Source of the DNA: Cyanobium sp.
GTDB lineage: Bacteria; Cyanobacteriota; Cyanobacteriia; PCC-6307; Cyanobiaceae
Direction: 5' to 3'
DNA length: 33,058 nt
Assembly (NCBI GenBank): GCA_014191755.1
Contig: BJHE01000015.1
Location: forward strand, 1-33,058
Shown here: piece after piece, positions 13,468-30,299 of the stretch
Position numbering within the stretch: the stretch's first letter is position 1
Layout of the letters: every line of letters begins with the position of its first letter
Notes under the pieces: generated by a model
What the model was told of the DNA's origin: nothing
Database searches by the model: none
The model's input: the letters and a program-made list of their open reading frames with translations, nothing else
Position numbers and translations under genes: made by a program

Positions 13468-14577
13468 TCAGTAGCCCGAACTTCCCGGCGGCGGCGCCCC
13501 CACCGGCGTGGTCTGGAGCCAGGTTCTGGCCGGCAGCGGCCGGGCCTCCAGATAACCCACCGGTAGCCACAGATCACCGGCGGCGGAAGCGAAGTGAATT
13601 TCCCAGTGGTAGAAACCCGTGTAAGCACGGGGATCCTCCTTGAGCAGGGCGGCGTACTCCAGCACCGCCTGGCCGTAGTAATCGCTGTTGTTGTAGCCCC
13701 AAAGCCCCTTGCGGATGTCCTTGAGGCCGCCGCGGCGCACCAGGTAGCGGGCGGCGGCGTTGATGGCCGTGCGGGGATCGCGGATGTTGCCTCCATTGCC
13801 GATGCCCGGCTCAGCCCAAGTGCTGGGGAGAAATTGCATGGGACCTTGGGCGTCAGCCACTGACACCCCATCGATCCTCCCCATGCCGCTCTCCACCAGG
13901 TTCACCGCGGCCAACACCTCCCAGGGGATGCCCGTGGCGGCGGCGGCCTCGCGGTAGTAGCGCAGCAGGTTGGCTGCGGGTTCCGGTGGAACGATCCGCC
14001 AGGCGGGCAGGTTGGCCGGCCGCCGGCGCGGATCGTGCATGGCAATGAATTCCCGCCGGGCCCGGATGTGTCGATCGAACACCGGACGCCAGCGCTCGGG
14101 CAGGGCGGCTCGCACCCGATCGGTCTGCTCAGGCTGGTAAGCAAGCACGCGGTAGATCACCTGCTGCTGGTGGCCCAGAGCCGGCAGGTCCGTCGCGGGG
14201 GTGGCCGCCGACCGCAGGGCCTCCTCCACCTGGGCGAGCAGGCTGGCAGTGGCAGCAGGATCCGCTGGCACCAGGGGGTAATGGCGGCCGTCGGGAGCGG
14301 TGGGCAGACCGGCCCGGGTGGGCAGCGGCGGGCCGGCCGCTGGCGCCGCTGAAGGCCCGGGCGCTGCTGGGGGTCCGGGCTCAAGGGGCGGCTTGGGCGG
14401 AGCCGGCACGGTAACCGCAGGGGCTCCAGGGCTCGCCTGCACGGGTGGGGAGAGGGGCGGCATGGCAGCCCCCGGGGAAGGGTTCGCGGCCGAGGGAAGG
14501 CGCAGCAGCAGGGAGGCCCCCAGCAGTCCAGTGGCAGCCACGGCGAGCGGCAGGGCACGGAGCGCAGGGGAGGCCAT
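13468..14577 (-). CDS. lytic transglycosylase (SLT domain), exported
   Basis: A 369-residue protein that cleaves the glycan strands of peptidoglycan outside the cytoplasmic membrane. It starts with a signal-like segment (LPLAVAATGLLGASLLL), followed by a Pro/Ala-rich linker to about residue 95 and a helical part. The Slt-type catalytic domain begins near residue 210. The catalytic glutamate is E229 in NLVESGMG. Supporting family motifs are GPMQFLPSTW, NIRDPRTAINAAARYL and LWGYNNSDYYGQAVLEYA. ATG at 14577 gives a sensible signal peptide. It lies 148 bases downstream of hisD on the same strand, but no functional link is evident. Confidence 0.9.
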   Translation of the reverse strand: MASPALRALPLAVAATGLLGASLLLRLPSAANPSPGAAMPPLSPPVQASPGAPAVTVPAPPKPPLEPGPPAAPGPSAAPAAGPPLPTRAGLPTAPDGRHYPLVPADPAATASLLAQVEEALRSAATPATDLPALGHQQQVIYRVLAYQPEQTDRVRAALPERWRPVFDRHIRARREFIAMHDPRRRPANLPAWRIVPPEPAANLLRYYREAAAATGIPWEVLAAVNLVESGMGRIDGVSVADAQGPMQFLPSTWAEPGIGNGGNIRDPRTAINAAARYLVRRGGLKDIRKGLWGYNNSDYYGQAVLEYAALLKEDPRAYTGFYHWEIHFASAAGDLWLPVGYLEARPLPARTWLQTTPVGAPPPGSSGY

Positions 14578-14725
14578 GGGGAAGCGCTGTATTCGGTCAC
14601 GCTATCGGCCGCCGCCGCCGCTGCAGGGCCATCCGCGTGGAATCAGGGCCAGAGCAGCTCGGTGGTGGCCAGGGCTTCAAGGCCGACCCGTTGGGCATGA
14701 CCGGCTGCGAGGCGGAGCGCGGCCT

Positions 14726-16111
14726 TCAAACGAGCCGGCGCCGCACCGATTCAGCGTGGCTGTGGAGCCCCTCGCTCTCGGCGAGCTCGATCACGGCCGC
14801 GCCGGTGGCCTCCAGGGCCTCCCGGTTGAACTGGATCAGGGAGGTGTGGCGCAGGAACGTTTCCACGCTCAGGGCTCCGGCGAAGCGGGCCGTGCCACTG
14901 GTGGGCAGGGTGTGGTTCGGACCGGCCAGGTAGTCGCCCACCGCCTCGGGCGTATGGGAGCCGAGGAAGATGGCGCCGGCGTGCTGGATCCGCTCCGCAA
15001 GTGCCTCCGGATTCTCCACCAACAGCTCCAGGTGCTCCGGCGCGAACCGATCACTGAGGCCGGCCGCCTCCACCAAGTCTGCGCACACCACGATCAGGCC
15101 CCAGTCAGCCAGGGCCTGGCGCACGATCGCCGCCCGGGGGTGCCGGGCGAGCTGGGCCGCCACCGCCGCCGGCACCGCTGCCGCCAGCTCTTCGCTGGTG
15201 GTGATCAAAATAGCCGCCGCCAGCGGGTCGTGCTCCGCCTGGGCCATCAGGTCGGCGGCCACCTGGTCGGCCCGGGCGGTGTGGTCGGCGATCACCAGCA
15301 CCTCGCTGGGGCCCGCCAGGGAATCGATCCCCACCTGGCCGTACACAGCCTTCTTGGCCAGAGTCACCCAGAGGTTGCCCGGCCCGCTGATCACATCCAC
15401 CCGGGGAATGGAGGCGGTGCCGTAGGCCAGAGCGGCGATCGCCTGGGCCCCGCCGACCCGATACACCTCCCGCACCCCGGCGAGATGGGCGGCCGCCAGC
15501 ACCGTGGGGTTGGGCTCCCCATCCGGGCCAGGTGGCGTGACCATCACGATCCGCGCCACGCCGGCCACACGGGCTGGCACGGCGTTCATCAACACCGTGC
15601 TCGGATACGAAGCCCGACCGCCGGGCACGTAGAGGCCCGCCCGTGCCACGGGCCGCCAGCGGCGCCCAAGCCGCTCGCCATGGGGTCCGCTCACCACCAG
15701 GTCGGCGGGAAGCTGGTGACGATGAAAGGCCGTGATCCTGTCGTGGGCCAGCTCCAGGGCGGCGCGCAGGGAGGGAGCCGTGGCCTCCCAGGCCTGGGCC
15801 AAGCGCTCGGGCGGAATGGCGAGGGAATCGGGCCGCACCCCGTCGAAACGCTGGGTGAGATCAAACAGAGCCTCGTCCCCCTCGTGTCGCACCCGCTCCA
15901 GGATCGAGGCCACGCGCTCCTGCTGCTCTGCCATCGCACTCCCCTCGGTCCGTTGGGCGATGGCCGCCAACCTGGCGCCAGCCAGCTCCGGATCCCGCAG
16001 GCAGGCCAGAGCCAGGGGAGGGTCGAGGGCCTGCAGGCCAGCCCCCTGCTGCGATGGGTCCACTTCGTTCACAAACGAATTCAGCAATGGATTCAGCAAT
16101 GGATTCAGCAA
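14726..16111 (-). CDS. hisD: histidinol dehydrogenase
   Basis: Catalyses the last two oxidations of histidine synthesis, histidinol to histidine, using NAD and zinc. Family blocks are complete: GLYVPGGRASYPSTVLMN, VYRVGGAQAIAALAYGT, ISGPGNLWVTLAKK, GIDSLAGPSEVLV, AQAEHDP, and the catalytic FAPEHLEL near the end with GPNHTLPTSGTARF. The start is ambiguous. The longest frame begins at TTG 16111 inside a 12-bp tandem repeat, which gives a repeated LNPL N-terminus; two further in-phase TTGs (16099, 16087) and a GTG (16072) are possible. No ATG is available near the true domain start, so the reported start is only an upper bound. Confidence 0.95.
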   Translation of the reverse strand: MLNPLLNPLLNSFVNEVDPSQQGAGLQALDPPLALACLRDPELAGARLAAIAQRTEGSAMAEQQERVASILERVRHEGDEALFDLTQRFDGVRPDSLAIPPERLAQAWEATAPSLRAALELAHDRITAFHRHQLPADLVVSGPHGERLGRRWRPVARAGLYVPGGRASYPSTVLMNAVPARVAGVARIVMVTPPGPDGEPNPTVLAAAHLAGVREVYRVGGAQAIAALAYGTASIPRVDVISGPGNLWVTLAKKAVYGQVGIDSLAGPSEVLVIADHTARADQVAADLMAQAEHDPLAAAILITTSEELAAAVPAAVAAQLARHPRAAIVRQALADWGLIVVCADLVEAAGLSDRFAPEHLELLVENPEALAERIQHAGAIFLGSHTPEAVGDYLAGPNHTLPTSGTARFAGALSVETFLRHTSLIQFNREALEATGAAVIELAESEGLHSHAESVRRRLV

Positions 16112-16114
16112 CGG
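16079..16114 (-). repeat. three 12-bp tandem repeats over the hisD start
   Basis: Three head-to-tail copies of a 12-base unit (plus-strand ATTCAGCAATGG); the third has one change. Read on the minus strand, each copy supplies a TTG and encodes L-L-N-P in the hisD frame. Because 12 is a multiple of three, gain or loss of copies would keep the frame while changing the number of candidate starts. Confidence 0.9.
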
Positions 16115-16220
16115 TTCCCCGGCGGATCCAGGAACCTGATCCAGGCTGGGGACTGAACGTACTTAAGGCTAGGGCTGGCTGGACCCCCCGCCGCCGGGCC
16201 GGCCCCGCACCGGTGGTTGA

Positions 16221-16577
<357 letters not shown>

Positions 16578-16633
16578 GCATCCCCGACCAGATGAGGGCA
16601 TGCCTCCCCGATCCCTGCGTTGGGGCCTGATCA

Positions 16634-17563
16634 ATGGCCCTCCTGTCCGGTGACATCACATCCGGAAACATCACAATGGTGAGCCCGTTTCCACTGCCGC
16701 CGGCCGCCCCGATGTCGATGGCCACCGCCACGGGTGATGGCGCCGAAGGCTTGATCGATGGCCCGCCGCCGGCAATCGCCTTGGTCGATTCCCATTGCCA
16801 CATCGTCTTCCGCAATTTCGACGCGGACCTCGACGAAGTGGCGGCCCGCTGGCGTGAGGCCGGTGTCAGCGCCTTGGTGCACGCCTGTGTGGAGCCCGCC
16901 GAAATCCCGGCCATCCGCGCCCTGGCCGACCGTTTTCCGGAACTCAGCTACGCGGTGGGGGTCCATCCATTGGATACCCAGCACTGGCAGGAGCACACCG
17001 CCCGCGACCTACGAATCGCCGCCCAAGCCGACAGCCGGGTGGTGGCGATCGGAGAACTCGGGCTGGACCTCTACCGGGAGACGAACCTGGAGCGCCAGTT
17101 GGCCGTGCTGGAGCCCCAGCTAGATCTGGCTGTGGAGCTGGATCTGCCGGTGATCATCCATTGCCGCGACGCCGCCGCGGCGATGCTGGAGCTGTTCGTC
17201 TCTCGGGCACGCCAAGGTGGCATCCCACGCGGGGTGATGCACTGCTGGGGGGGCACACCTGCGGAAATGGAGGCTTTCCTGGCCCACGGCCTGTACATCA
17301 GTTTCAGCGGCACCGTCACCTTCCCAAAGGCCGAAGCCACCCACCAATGCGCCCGCCAAGTGCCGCCCCACCGCTATCTGGTGGAGACCGACTGCCCCTT
17401 CCTGGCCCCGGTGCCTCGACGAGGCAAGCGCAACGAACCGGCCTTCGTCGCGACGGTGGCTGCTCGGGTGGCGGAGCTGCGGGGCGAGACCCTCGAGCAA
17501 GTTGCTTCTACCAGCACCGAGAATGCGGCACGACTTTTCAACCTGTCGCTTCATAGTGTATGA
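16634..17563 (+). CDS. tatD: TatD family metal-dependent hydrolase
   Basis: TatD proteins are TIM-barrel metal enzymes with 3'-5' DNase activity. The metal ligands are seen in DSHCH (residues 52-56 from this start), AIGELGLDLYRE, VIIHCRDAAAAML, GVMHCWGG and LVETDCPFLAPVPRRGKRNEP. The C-terminal ASTSTENAARLFNL is also typical. About 50 residues precede DSHCH, longer than usual; ATGs at 16676, 16712 and 16718 are alternatives, and the last two would give a more normal N-terminus. It is 56 bases from rpsT. The end of the gene overlaps a plausible -10 box for rpoB. Confidence 0.93.
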   Translation: MALLSGDITSGNITMVSPFPLPPAAPMSMATATGDGAEGLIDGPPPAIALVDSHCHIVFRNFDADLDEVAARWREAGVSALVHACVEPAEIPAIRALADRFPELSYAVGVHPLDTQHWQEHTARDLRIAAQADSRVVAIGELGLDLYRETNLERQLAVLEPQLDLAVELDLPVIIHCRDAAAAMLELFVSRARQGGIPRGVMHCWGGTPAEMEAFLAHGLYISFSGTVTFPKAEATHQCARQVPPHRYLVETDCPFLAPVPRRGKRNEPAFVATVAARVAELRGETLEQVASTSTENAARLFNLSLHSV

Positions 17564-17564
17564 T
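17535..17564 (+). promoter_or_regulatory. candidate sigma-70 type promoter for the rpoB operon
   Basis: TATGAT at 17559-17564 overlaps the tatD stop codon and resembles a -10 box, with TG directly in front. TTTTCA at 17535-17540 could serve as a weak -35 with an 18-base spacer. If used, it would give a leader of about 285 bases before the rpoB ATG. Confidence 0.4.
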
Positions 17565-17712
17565 GTTCCATTGGTCTGGTAGCGGAAGCGCTTCTTTGTC
17601 CACCCTTCGGCTCACCCCCCGGATCACCACAGCGCCTGGGTTCTCCACCAGGCCCCAGGCGGCATCCATCCCCTCCCCGGCCTTGAGGGAGGCACGGTAG
17701 GGGGCTTCGCCT

Positions 17713-17746
17713 GAACAGCCGTTCCTGGTTGCCGGAACGGCTGTTC
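17713..17746 (+). promoter_or_regulatory. strong stem-loop 1 in the rpoB leader
   Basis: A perfect 13-bp inverted repeat, GAACAGCCGTTCC (17713-17725) and GGAACGGCTGTTC (17734-17746), with an 8-base loop. No T run follows, so it does not look like a standard intrinsic terminator. An RNase processing site, attenuator or protein-binding hairpin are options. Confidence 0.75.
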
Positions 17747-17778
17747 GTGTCGACACCGCCGACCCACCGCCGTGCCCG

Positions 17779-17807
17779 CCGGTTGTTGACCCCACGTCAA
17801 CCACCGG
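17779..17807 (+). promoter_or_regulatory. stem-loop 2 in the rpoB leader
   Basis: CCGGTTGTTGAC (17779-17790) pairs with GTCAACCACCGG (17796-17807) in 11 of 12 positions, with a 5-base loop. It ends 51 bases before the rpoB ATG, close enough to affect ribosome access or early elongation. Confidence 0.65.
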
Positions 17808-17858
17808 TTCCATCTCCAGACCGATTCCCTTATCCATCCGTTCCTGCAGGTTCACCGC

Positions 17859-21149
<3,291 letters not shown>

Positions 21150-21168
21150 TCGCTGATCGCCCCCGGCG

Positions 21169-21188
21169 CCGCCCCACCCTGGGGGCGG
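21169..21188 (+). other. hairpin in the rpoB-rpoC1 gap
   Basis: CCGCCCC (21169-21175) and GGGGCGG (21182-21188) form a 7-bp GC stem with a 6-base loop, 20 bases after the rpoB stop and 55 before the rpoC1 ATG. No T tract follows. It may be an mRNA processing or stability element within the operon. Confidence 0.4.
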
Positions 21189-21242
21189 TTGCACGGGACT
21201 CCGATACCCCCCGCCTTCCTCCCTCTCCGCGCGTCAGCCGCC

Positions 21243-23147
21243 ATGTCCAACAGCAACCTCCGGACCGAGAACCACTTCGACTACGTGAAGATCACGCTCG
21301 CCTCCCCCGAGCGGATCATGCAGTGGGGTCAGCGCACCCTGCCCAACGGCCAGGTGGTGGGCGAGGTGACTAAGCCGGAAACGATCAACTACCGCACCCT
21401 CAAGCCCGAGATGGACGGGCTGTTCTGCGAGAAGATCTTCGGCCCCTCCAAGGATTGGGAATGCCATTGCGGCAAATACAAGCGCGTGCGGCACCGCGGC
21501 ATCGTCTGCGAGCGCTGCGGGGTGGAGGTCACGGAAAGCCGGGTGAGGCGCCATCGCATGGGCTTCATCAAGCTGGCGGCGCCCGTCTCGCATGTGTGGT
21601 ATCTGAAGGGCATTCCCAGCTATGTGGCGATCTTGCTCGACATGCCCCTGCGCGATGTGGAGCAGATCGTTTACTTCAACTGCTACGTGGTGCTCGATCC
21701 GGGCGACCATAAGGATCTCACCTACAAGCAACTGCTTACCGAAGACGAGTGGCTGGAGATCGAGGATCAGATCTTCGCCGAAGACTCCGAGATTGAGAAT
21801 GAACCCGTTGTCGGCATCGGTGCCGAAGCCCTGAAGCAATTGCTTGAAGACCTCGATCTCAACGAGATCGGCGATCAACTGCGTGAAGACATCAACGCCA
21901 GCAAGGGGCAGAAGCGGGCCAAGCTGATCAAGCGCCTGCGGGTCATCGATAACTTCATCGCCACCAATGCTCGTCCGGAGTGGATGGTGCTCGATGTGAT
22001 CCCGGTGATCCCACCGGATCTGCGGCCCATGGTGCAGCTCGATGGCGGCCGTTTCGCCACCAGCGACCTCAACGACCTCTACCGGCGGGTGATCAATCGC
22101 AATAATCGCCTGGCGAGGCTTCAGGAAATTTTGGCCCCCGAGATTATCGTGCGCAACGAAAAGCGCATGCTGCAGGAGGCCGTCGATGCCCTGATCGACA
22201 ACGGCCGCCGCGGTCGCACCGTGGTGGGAGCCAACAACCGGGCGCTTAAATCCCTCAGCGACATCATCGAGGGTAAGCAGGGGCGTTTCCGCCAGAACCT
22301 GCTCGGCAAACGGGTCGATTACTCCGGCCGTTCCGTGATCGTGGTGGGTCCCAAGCTGAAGATGCATCAGTGCGGCCTGCCCAAGGAGATGGCGATCGAG
22401 CTGTTCCAGCCTTTCGTGATCCATCGCCTGATCCGCCAGAACATCGTAAACAACATCAAGGCGGCCAAGAAGTTGATTCAGCGCGCCGACGATGAGGTCA
22501 TGCAGGTGCTGCAGGAGGTGATCGAGGGGCACCCGATCCTGCTCAACCGGGCCCCGACCCTGCACCGTCTAGGGATCCAGGCCTTCGAGCCGAAACTGGT
22601 GGATGGACGTGCCATCCAGTTGCATCCCTTGGTCTGCCCCGCCTTCAACGCCGACTTCGACGGCGACCAAATGGCCGTGCATGTCCCCTTGGCGATCGAG
22701 GCCCAGACCGAGGCCCGGATGCTGATGCTCGCCAGCAACAACATTCTCTCGCCTGCCACCGGCGAGCCGATCATCACACCCTCTCAGGACATGGTGCTGG
22801 GCGCTTACTACCTCACCGCCGAGCAGCCCGGTGCCGCCAGGCCTGCCTTTGGCGACCGTTCCCTCACCTTCGCGGGCCTTGAGGACGTGATCCATGCCTT
22901 CGAGGAGAAGCACCTCCACCTCCACGACTGGATCTGGGTGCGCTTCAACGGTGAGGTTGAGAGCGACGACGAGGACCGGGAGCCCCAGTCGAGCGAGACC
23001 CTCAGCGATGGCACTCGCGTGGAGCAGTGGAAGTACCGCCGCGACCGCTTCGACGAGGACGGCGCTCTGATCAGCCGCTACCTGCTGACCACCGTGGGCC
23101 GGGTCGTGATCAACCACACGATCATCGCCGCTGTGGCCGCCGCCTGA
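21243..23147 (+). CDS. rpoC1: RNA polymerase subunit gamma (beta' N-terminal part)
   Basis: Cyanobacteria split beta' into two chains; this 634-residue chain is the N-terminal one. It has the zinc site C74/C76/C89/C92 (CHCG and CERCG). It also has the lid/rudder regions with [21 protein letters not shown], the bridge to the active site [16 protein letters not shown], and the absolutely conserved [12 protein letters not shown] (about residue 468), which holds the catalytic magnesium. The frame is open back to 21189, but ATG at 21243 directly before [16 protein letters not shown] is the family start. It is co-transcribed with rpoB and rpoC2. Confidence 0.98.
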   Translation: MSNSNLRTENHFDYVKITLASPERIMQWGQRTLPNGQVVGEVTKPETINYRTLKPEMDGLFCEKIFGPSKDWECHCGKYKRVRHRGIVCERCGVEVTESRVRRHRMGFIKLAAPVSHVWYLKGIPSYVAILLDMPLRDVEQIVYFNCYVVLDPGDHKDLTYKQLLTEDEWLEIEDQIFAEDSEIENEPVVGIGAEALKQLLEDLDLNEIGDQLREDINASKGQKRAKLIKRLRVIDNFIATNARPEWMVLDVIPVIPPDLRPMVQLDGGRFATSDLNDLYRRVINRNNRLARLQEILAPEIIVRNEKRMLQEAVDALIDNGRRGRTVVGANNRALKSLSDIIEGKQGRFRQNLLGKRVDYSGRSVIVVGPKLKMHQCGLPKEMAIELFQPFVIHRLIRQNIVNNIKAAKKLIQRADDEVMQVLQEVIEGHPILLNRAPTLHRLGIQAFEPKLVDGRAIQLHPLVCPAFNADFDGDQMAVHVPLAIEAQTEARMLMLASNNILSPATGEPIITPSQDMVLGAYYLTAEQPGAARPAFGDRSLTFAGLEDVIHAFEEKHLHLHDWIWVRFNGEVESDDEDREPQSSETLSDGTRVEQWKYRRDRFDEDGALISRYLLTTVGRVVINHTIIAAVAAA

Positions 23148-27593
<4,446 letters not shown>

Positions 27594-27594
<1 letters not shown>

Positions 27595-28892
27595 TGGCCG
27601 CCACGGAGGCGGGAGCCAGCCCTGAGGATTCGTCCAGTGCGTCTGCTTCAGGGTCCGTGACCAGCTCCGAATTGCGCGCAAACCCGGAACCCGCCGCTGT
27701 GACATCCACCGATCTGCGGCCTCAGGCGGTGGCGCTGACCCCCCTATTGGGACTGGGGGTGGCGGAGCTGGAAGCCTGGGCCCAGTCCCAGGGACAGCCC
27801 GCCTTCCGTGGCCGCCAACTGCACGACTGGTTGTACAACCGCGGAGCCCGCAGCCTCGATGCAATCTCGGTACTTCCCAAGGCCTGGCGTCAGCGACTGC
27901 AGGAGCTGCCGGTGCTCCCGGCCGGGTCAAGGACCACTGGGCCCGAGGCTGATGTCCTTTGGCCACCAGCGCAAGGGAGTCCAGAGCGCCCCAGAGAGCA
28001 ACGGATCACCCCAGGGGAGAGCGAACCCGGCCAGTCCCTGCTGGGCCGCTCCAGGGTGCTGCACCGCAGTGACGCCCGCGACGGTACCTGCAAGCTGCTG
28101 CTCGGCACCGTTGATGGCCTGAGCATCGAAACCGTGGGGATTCCCAGCGGTGAGCGGCTCACCGTGTGCGTGAGTAGCCAGGTGGGCTGTCCGATGGCCT
28201 GCCGCTTCTGCGCCACGGGCAAGGGAGGGCTGCAGCGCTCCCTTGCCGTGCACGAGATCGTCGACCAGGTACTGAGCGTGCGCGAGGCCATGGGCCGCCG
28301 CCCCAGCCATGTGGTGTTCATGGGTATGGGCGAACCCCTTCTCAACAGCGAGGTGGTGCTTGCCGCGATCGACTGTCTCTGCCGCGACCTGGGCATGGCC
28401 CAGCGCCAGATCACGGTGAGCACCGTGGGCGTGGCGAGAACCCTGCCCACCCTGGCCGAGCGGGCCCTCGATCGGCTGGGCCGCGCCCAATTCACCCTGG
28501 CGGTGAGCCTCCATGCCCCGGATCAGCGGCTGCGGGAGGAGCTGATCCCCACCGCCCACACCTATCCGATCGAGGAGCTGCTGGAGGATTGCCGCCGCTA
28601 CGTGACGATCACGGGCCGGAGGGTGAGCTTTGAATACATCCTGCTCGGGGGGCTCAACGACCAGCCGCGCCATGCAGCGGCACTGGCCGCCTTGCTGCGG
28701 GGCTTCCAGAGCCACGTGAACCTCATCCCCTACAACCCCATCGAGGAGGAGGAGTTCCAGCGCCCTTCGCCCGCCGCGGTGGAAGCCTTCCGCACGGCCC
28801 TGGCCCGCCGCCACACCGCGGTGAGCGTGCGCGCCAGTCGCGGTCTGGACCAGGACGCTGCCTGCGGCCAGCTGCGGCGCCGGCTGGGCTGA
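27594..28892 (+). CDS. rlmN: dual-specificity 23S rRNA/tRNA adenine-C2 methyltransferase
   Basis: A radical-SAM enzyme that methylates C2 of A2503 in 23S rRNA and A37 in some tRNAs. The iron-sulfur site is C199/C203/C206 ([16 protein letters not shown]). Other hallmarks are [68 protein letters not shown] and [13 protein letters not shown]. At 432 residues it exceeds the common 350-380. The N-terminal 45 residues are Ser/Ala/Pro-rich, and residues about 108-153 are a Pro/Gly/Glu-rich insertion ahead of the core. The frame is open further upstream, but ATG 27594 overlapping the hli TGA fits best. Confidence 0.95.
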
Positions 28893-28914
28893 GCCGGGGT
28901 GATTCACGCGGCCG

Positions 28915-28936
28915 CAGGCGCGGAGCTTCGCCTGTT
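28915..28936 (+). terminator. possible terminator after rlmN
   Basis: CAGGCG (28915-28920) and CGCCTG (28929-28934) form a 6-bp stem with an 8-base loop and TT after it, 22 bases after the rlmN stop. The weak T run makes this tentative. It is the best candidate to end the long rpo operon. Confidence 0.35.
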
Positions 28937-29008
28937 GCGTCATCGCGGGTTCCCACTCCCCTCATCATCCCCTCATCGTTTGGAGAGGCTTCGACCCCCG
29001 TGGCTGCC

Positions 29009-29117
29009 ATGACCGATCCCTCTCCCGGCGCGGCTCTTGTGCCAGAGCCAACGATCCGGGGGGAATCCAGCGGTCCACGCCCCCGCTGGGTGCGCTGCGG
29101 CAGTTCCAGCAACCCCC
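29009..29117 (+). other. probable true N-terminal coding part of the FIST gene
   Basis: The frame from ATG 29009 (or GTG 29000) encodes about 36 residues ending in PRWVRCGSSSN, a pattern that fits the family start better than the in-frame upstream residues of the main FIST frame. A GGAGAG at 28983-28988 lies upstream. The frame change falls at the five-C run 29113-29117. Confidence 0.55.
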
Positions 29118-30248
29118 GATCCGGCCGGGGCGATCGCCGAAGCGATGACCGCCCTCTTTCCGGAGGGCCTCGCCGCGGTCGAGGCACCAGCCCTGGTGAT
29201 CGCTTTTCTCTCCCCGGCCTACCCGATGGACTCGATGGCCGGGGAGCTCCAGGCCGCCCTGGGATCCGTTCCCCTGATCGGCTGCAGCACCTCCGGTGAA
29301 CTCACCGACGGCCGCTTCCTGCGCCACAGCCTCGTGCTCTGGGCCCTGGGCGGTGCCGGCTTCTCCGTGCGGGTGGGTATGGGGCAGGGGGAATTGGGCA
29401 GCCTGCGGGTGGCTTCCCGCCGGGTGGCCCGCTGCCTCGATGGCCTTCCCTCCCATCCCCACCGCGTCCTGGTGCTCCTGGCCGATGGCCTCTGTGGCGA
29501 CCTGATGGAGGTGGTGCGCGGGGCCTACGAAGTGACCGGAGCCTCAGTACCGCTGGAGGGGGGATGCGCGGGCGGTGACATGGCCATGCGCTCCACCTCC
29601 CAGATCTTCGGAGCCAGAGTGCTGAACCAGGCCTTGGTGGCCGCCGCCATCGGATCCGACAGCCCGATCGGCATCGGTGTCTCCCACAGCTTGCTTCCGG
29701 TGGGAGAGCCGATGCTGCTCACCTCCAGCTCGGGGGTGAGCGTGAAGAGCCTGGATGACCGTCCAGCCCTCGACGTCTACCTGGAAACCCTGAAGGCGCC
29801 TCAGGCGAGCGCCAGCCGGGAAGCCTTCGCCGCCTTTGCAGCCACCCATCCCCTAGGCATACCAAGGCGCGATCGCATCGAGATCCGCTACTTGGCCGGC
29901 GCCGATCTGGAGACCCGCAGCCTCACCTGCATCGCCGGCCTTCCCCAGGGTGGGATGACGATGTTCATGCAGGGCGACAGCGTGTCGGTGCTGGGAGACG
30001 CCGAATATGCCTGCCGGGAGGCCTGCTCTGGGCTGGCCGGCGCCGCGCCGATCGGCATGCTCCTCTTCGACTGTGTGGCGCTCCGCTCGGTGCTGGAGAG
30101 CGCCTCAGCCGACGGGGATTTCGAGTGTATGCAGGAGCGGCTGGGCCCCTTGCCGGTAGCCGGTTTTTACACCTACGGCGAAATTGCCCGCCCCCATGGT
30201 GCCGGTGGATTCCACAACCAGACCCTGGTGGCCCTGGCCATGGCCTGA
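29037..30248 (+). CDS. FIST domain sensory protein (5' end probably frameshifted)
   Basis: A FIST N/FIST C protein, a family thought to sense small ligands. The main body from about residue 28 fits well: PDPAGAIAEAMTALFPEG, LIGCSTSGELTDG, EGGCAGGDM, IGIGVSHSL and the C-terminal GFYTYGEIARP. The uninterrupted frame starts at a poor TTG (29037), with ATG 29145 as a later option. A better N-terminus lies in another frame: ATG 29009 gives MTDPSPGAALVPEP and later RPRWVRCGSSSN, which would join directly to PDPAGAI if one C of the CCCCC run at 29113-29117 were absent. So the native gene is probably 29009-30248 with a one-base shift. The neighbours give no pathway link. Confidence 0.8.
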   Translation: MCQSQRSGGNPAVHAPAGCAAAVPATPDPAGAIAEAMTALFPEGLAAVEAPALVIAFLSPAYPMDSMAGELQAALGSVPLIGCSTSGELTDGRFLRHSLVLWALGGAGFSVRVGMGQGELGSLRVASRRVARCLDGLPSHPHRVLVLLADGLCGDLMEVVRGAYEVTGASVPLEGGCAGGDMAMRSTSQIFGARVLNQALVAAAIGSDSPIGIGVSHSLLPVGEPMLLTSSSGVSVKSLDDRPALDVYLETLKAPQASASREAFAAFAATHPLGIPRRDRIEIRYLAGADLETRSLTCIAGLPQGGMTMFMQGDSVSVLGDAEYACREACSGLAGAAPIGMLLFDCVALRSVLESASADGDFECMQERLGPLPVAGFYTYGEIARPHGAGGFHNQTLVALAMA

Positions 30249-30299
30249 AGCGCTTCAGGTGCAGCTGCGCAGGAGGGAGGCGGGGGAGAAGAGCGCCGC

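Larger units (their letters stand above)
17564..17858 (+). promoter_or_regulatory. rpoB: 295-base leader region upstream of rpoB
   Basis: No convincing gene lies between the tatD stop and the rpoB ATG. The stretch holds a 10-bp palindrome (GAAGCGCTTC, 17585-17594) and two strong inverted repeats (17713-17746 and 17779-17807). The length and structure suggest a 5' untranslated region with a regulatory or processing role. No known riboswitch pattern is recognised. Confidence 0.6.

Noticed and set aside
16079-16114. CRISPR-like repeat
   Set aside because: Units are 12 bp, directly adjacent and without spacers; it is a simple tandem repeat within hisD coding DNA.
14300-16156. 618-codon plus-strand frame opposite the transglycosylase and hisD genes
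   Set aside because: It runs across two real minus-strand genes and their gap, and has no recognisable domain.
17560-17703. Possible 46-47 codon leader peptide starting at the tatD end (ATGATG)
   Set aside because: Ser/Pro/Arg-rich with no attenuator-like codon run and no Shine-Dalgarno; not better than chance.
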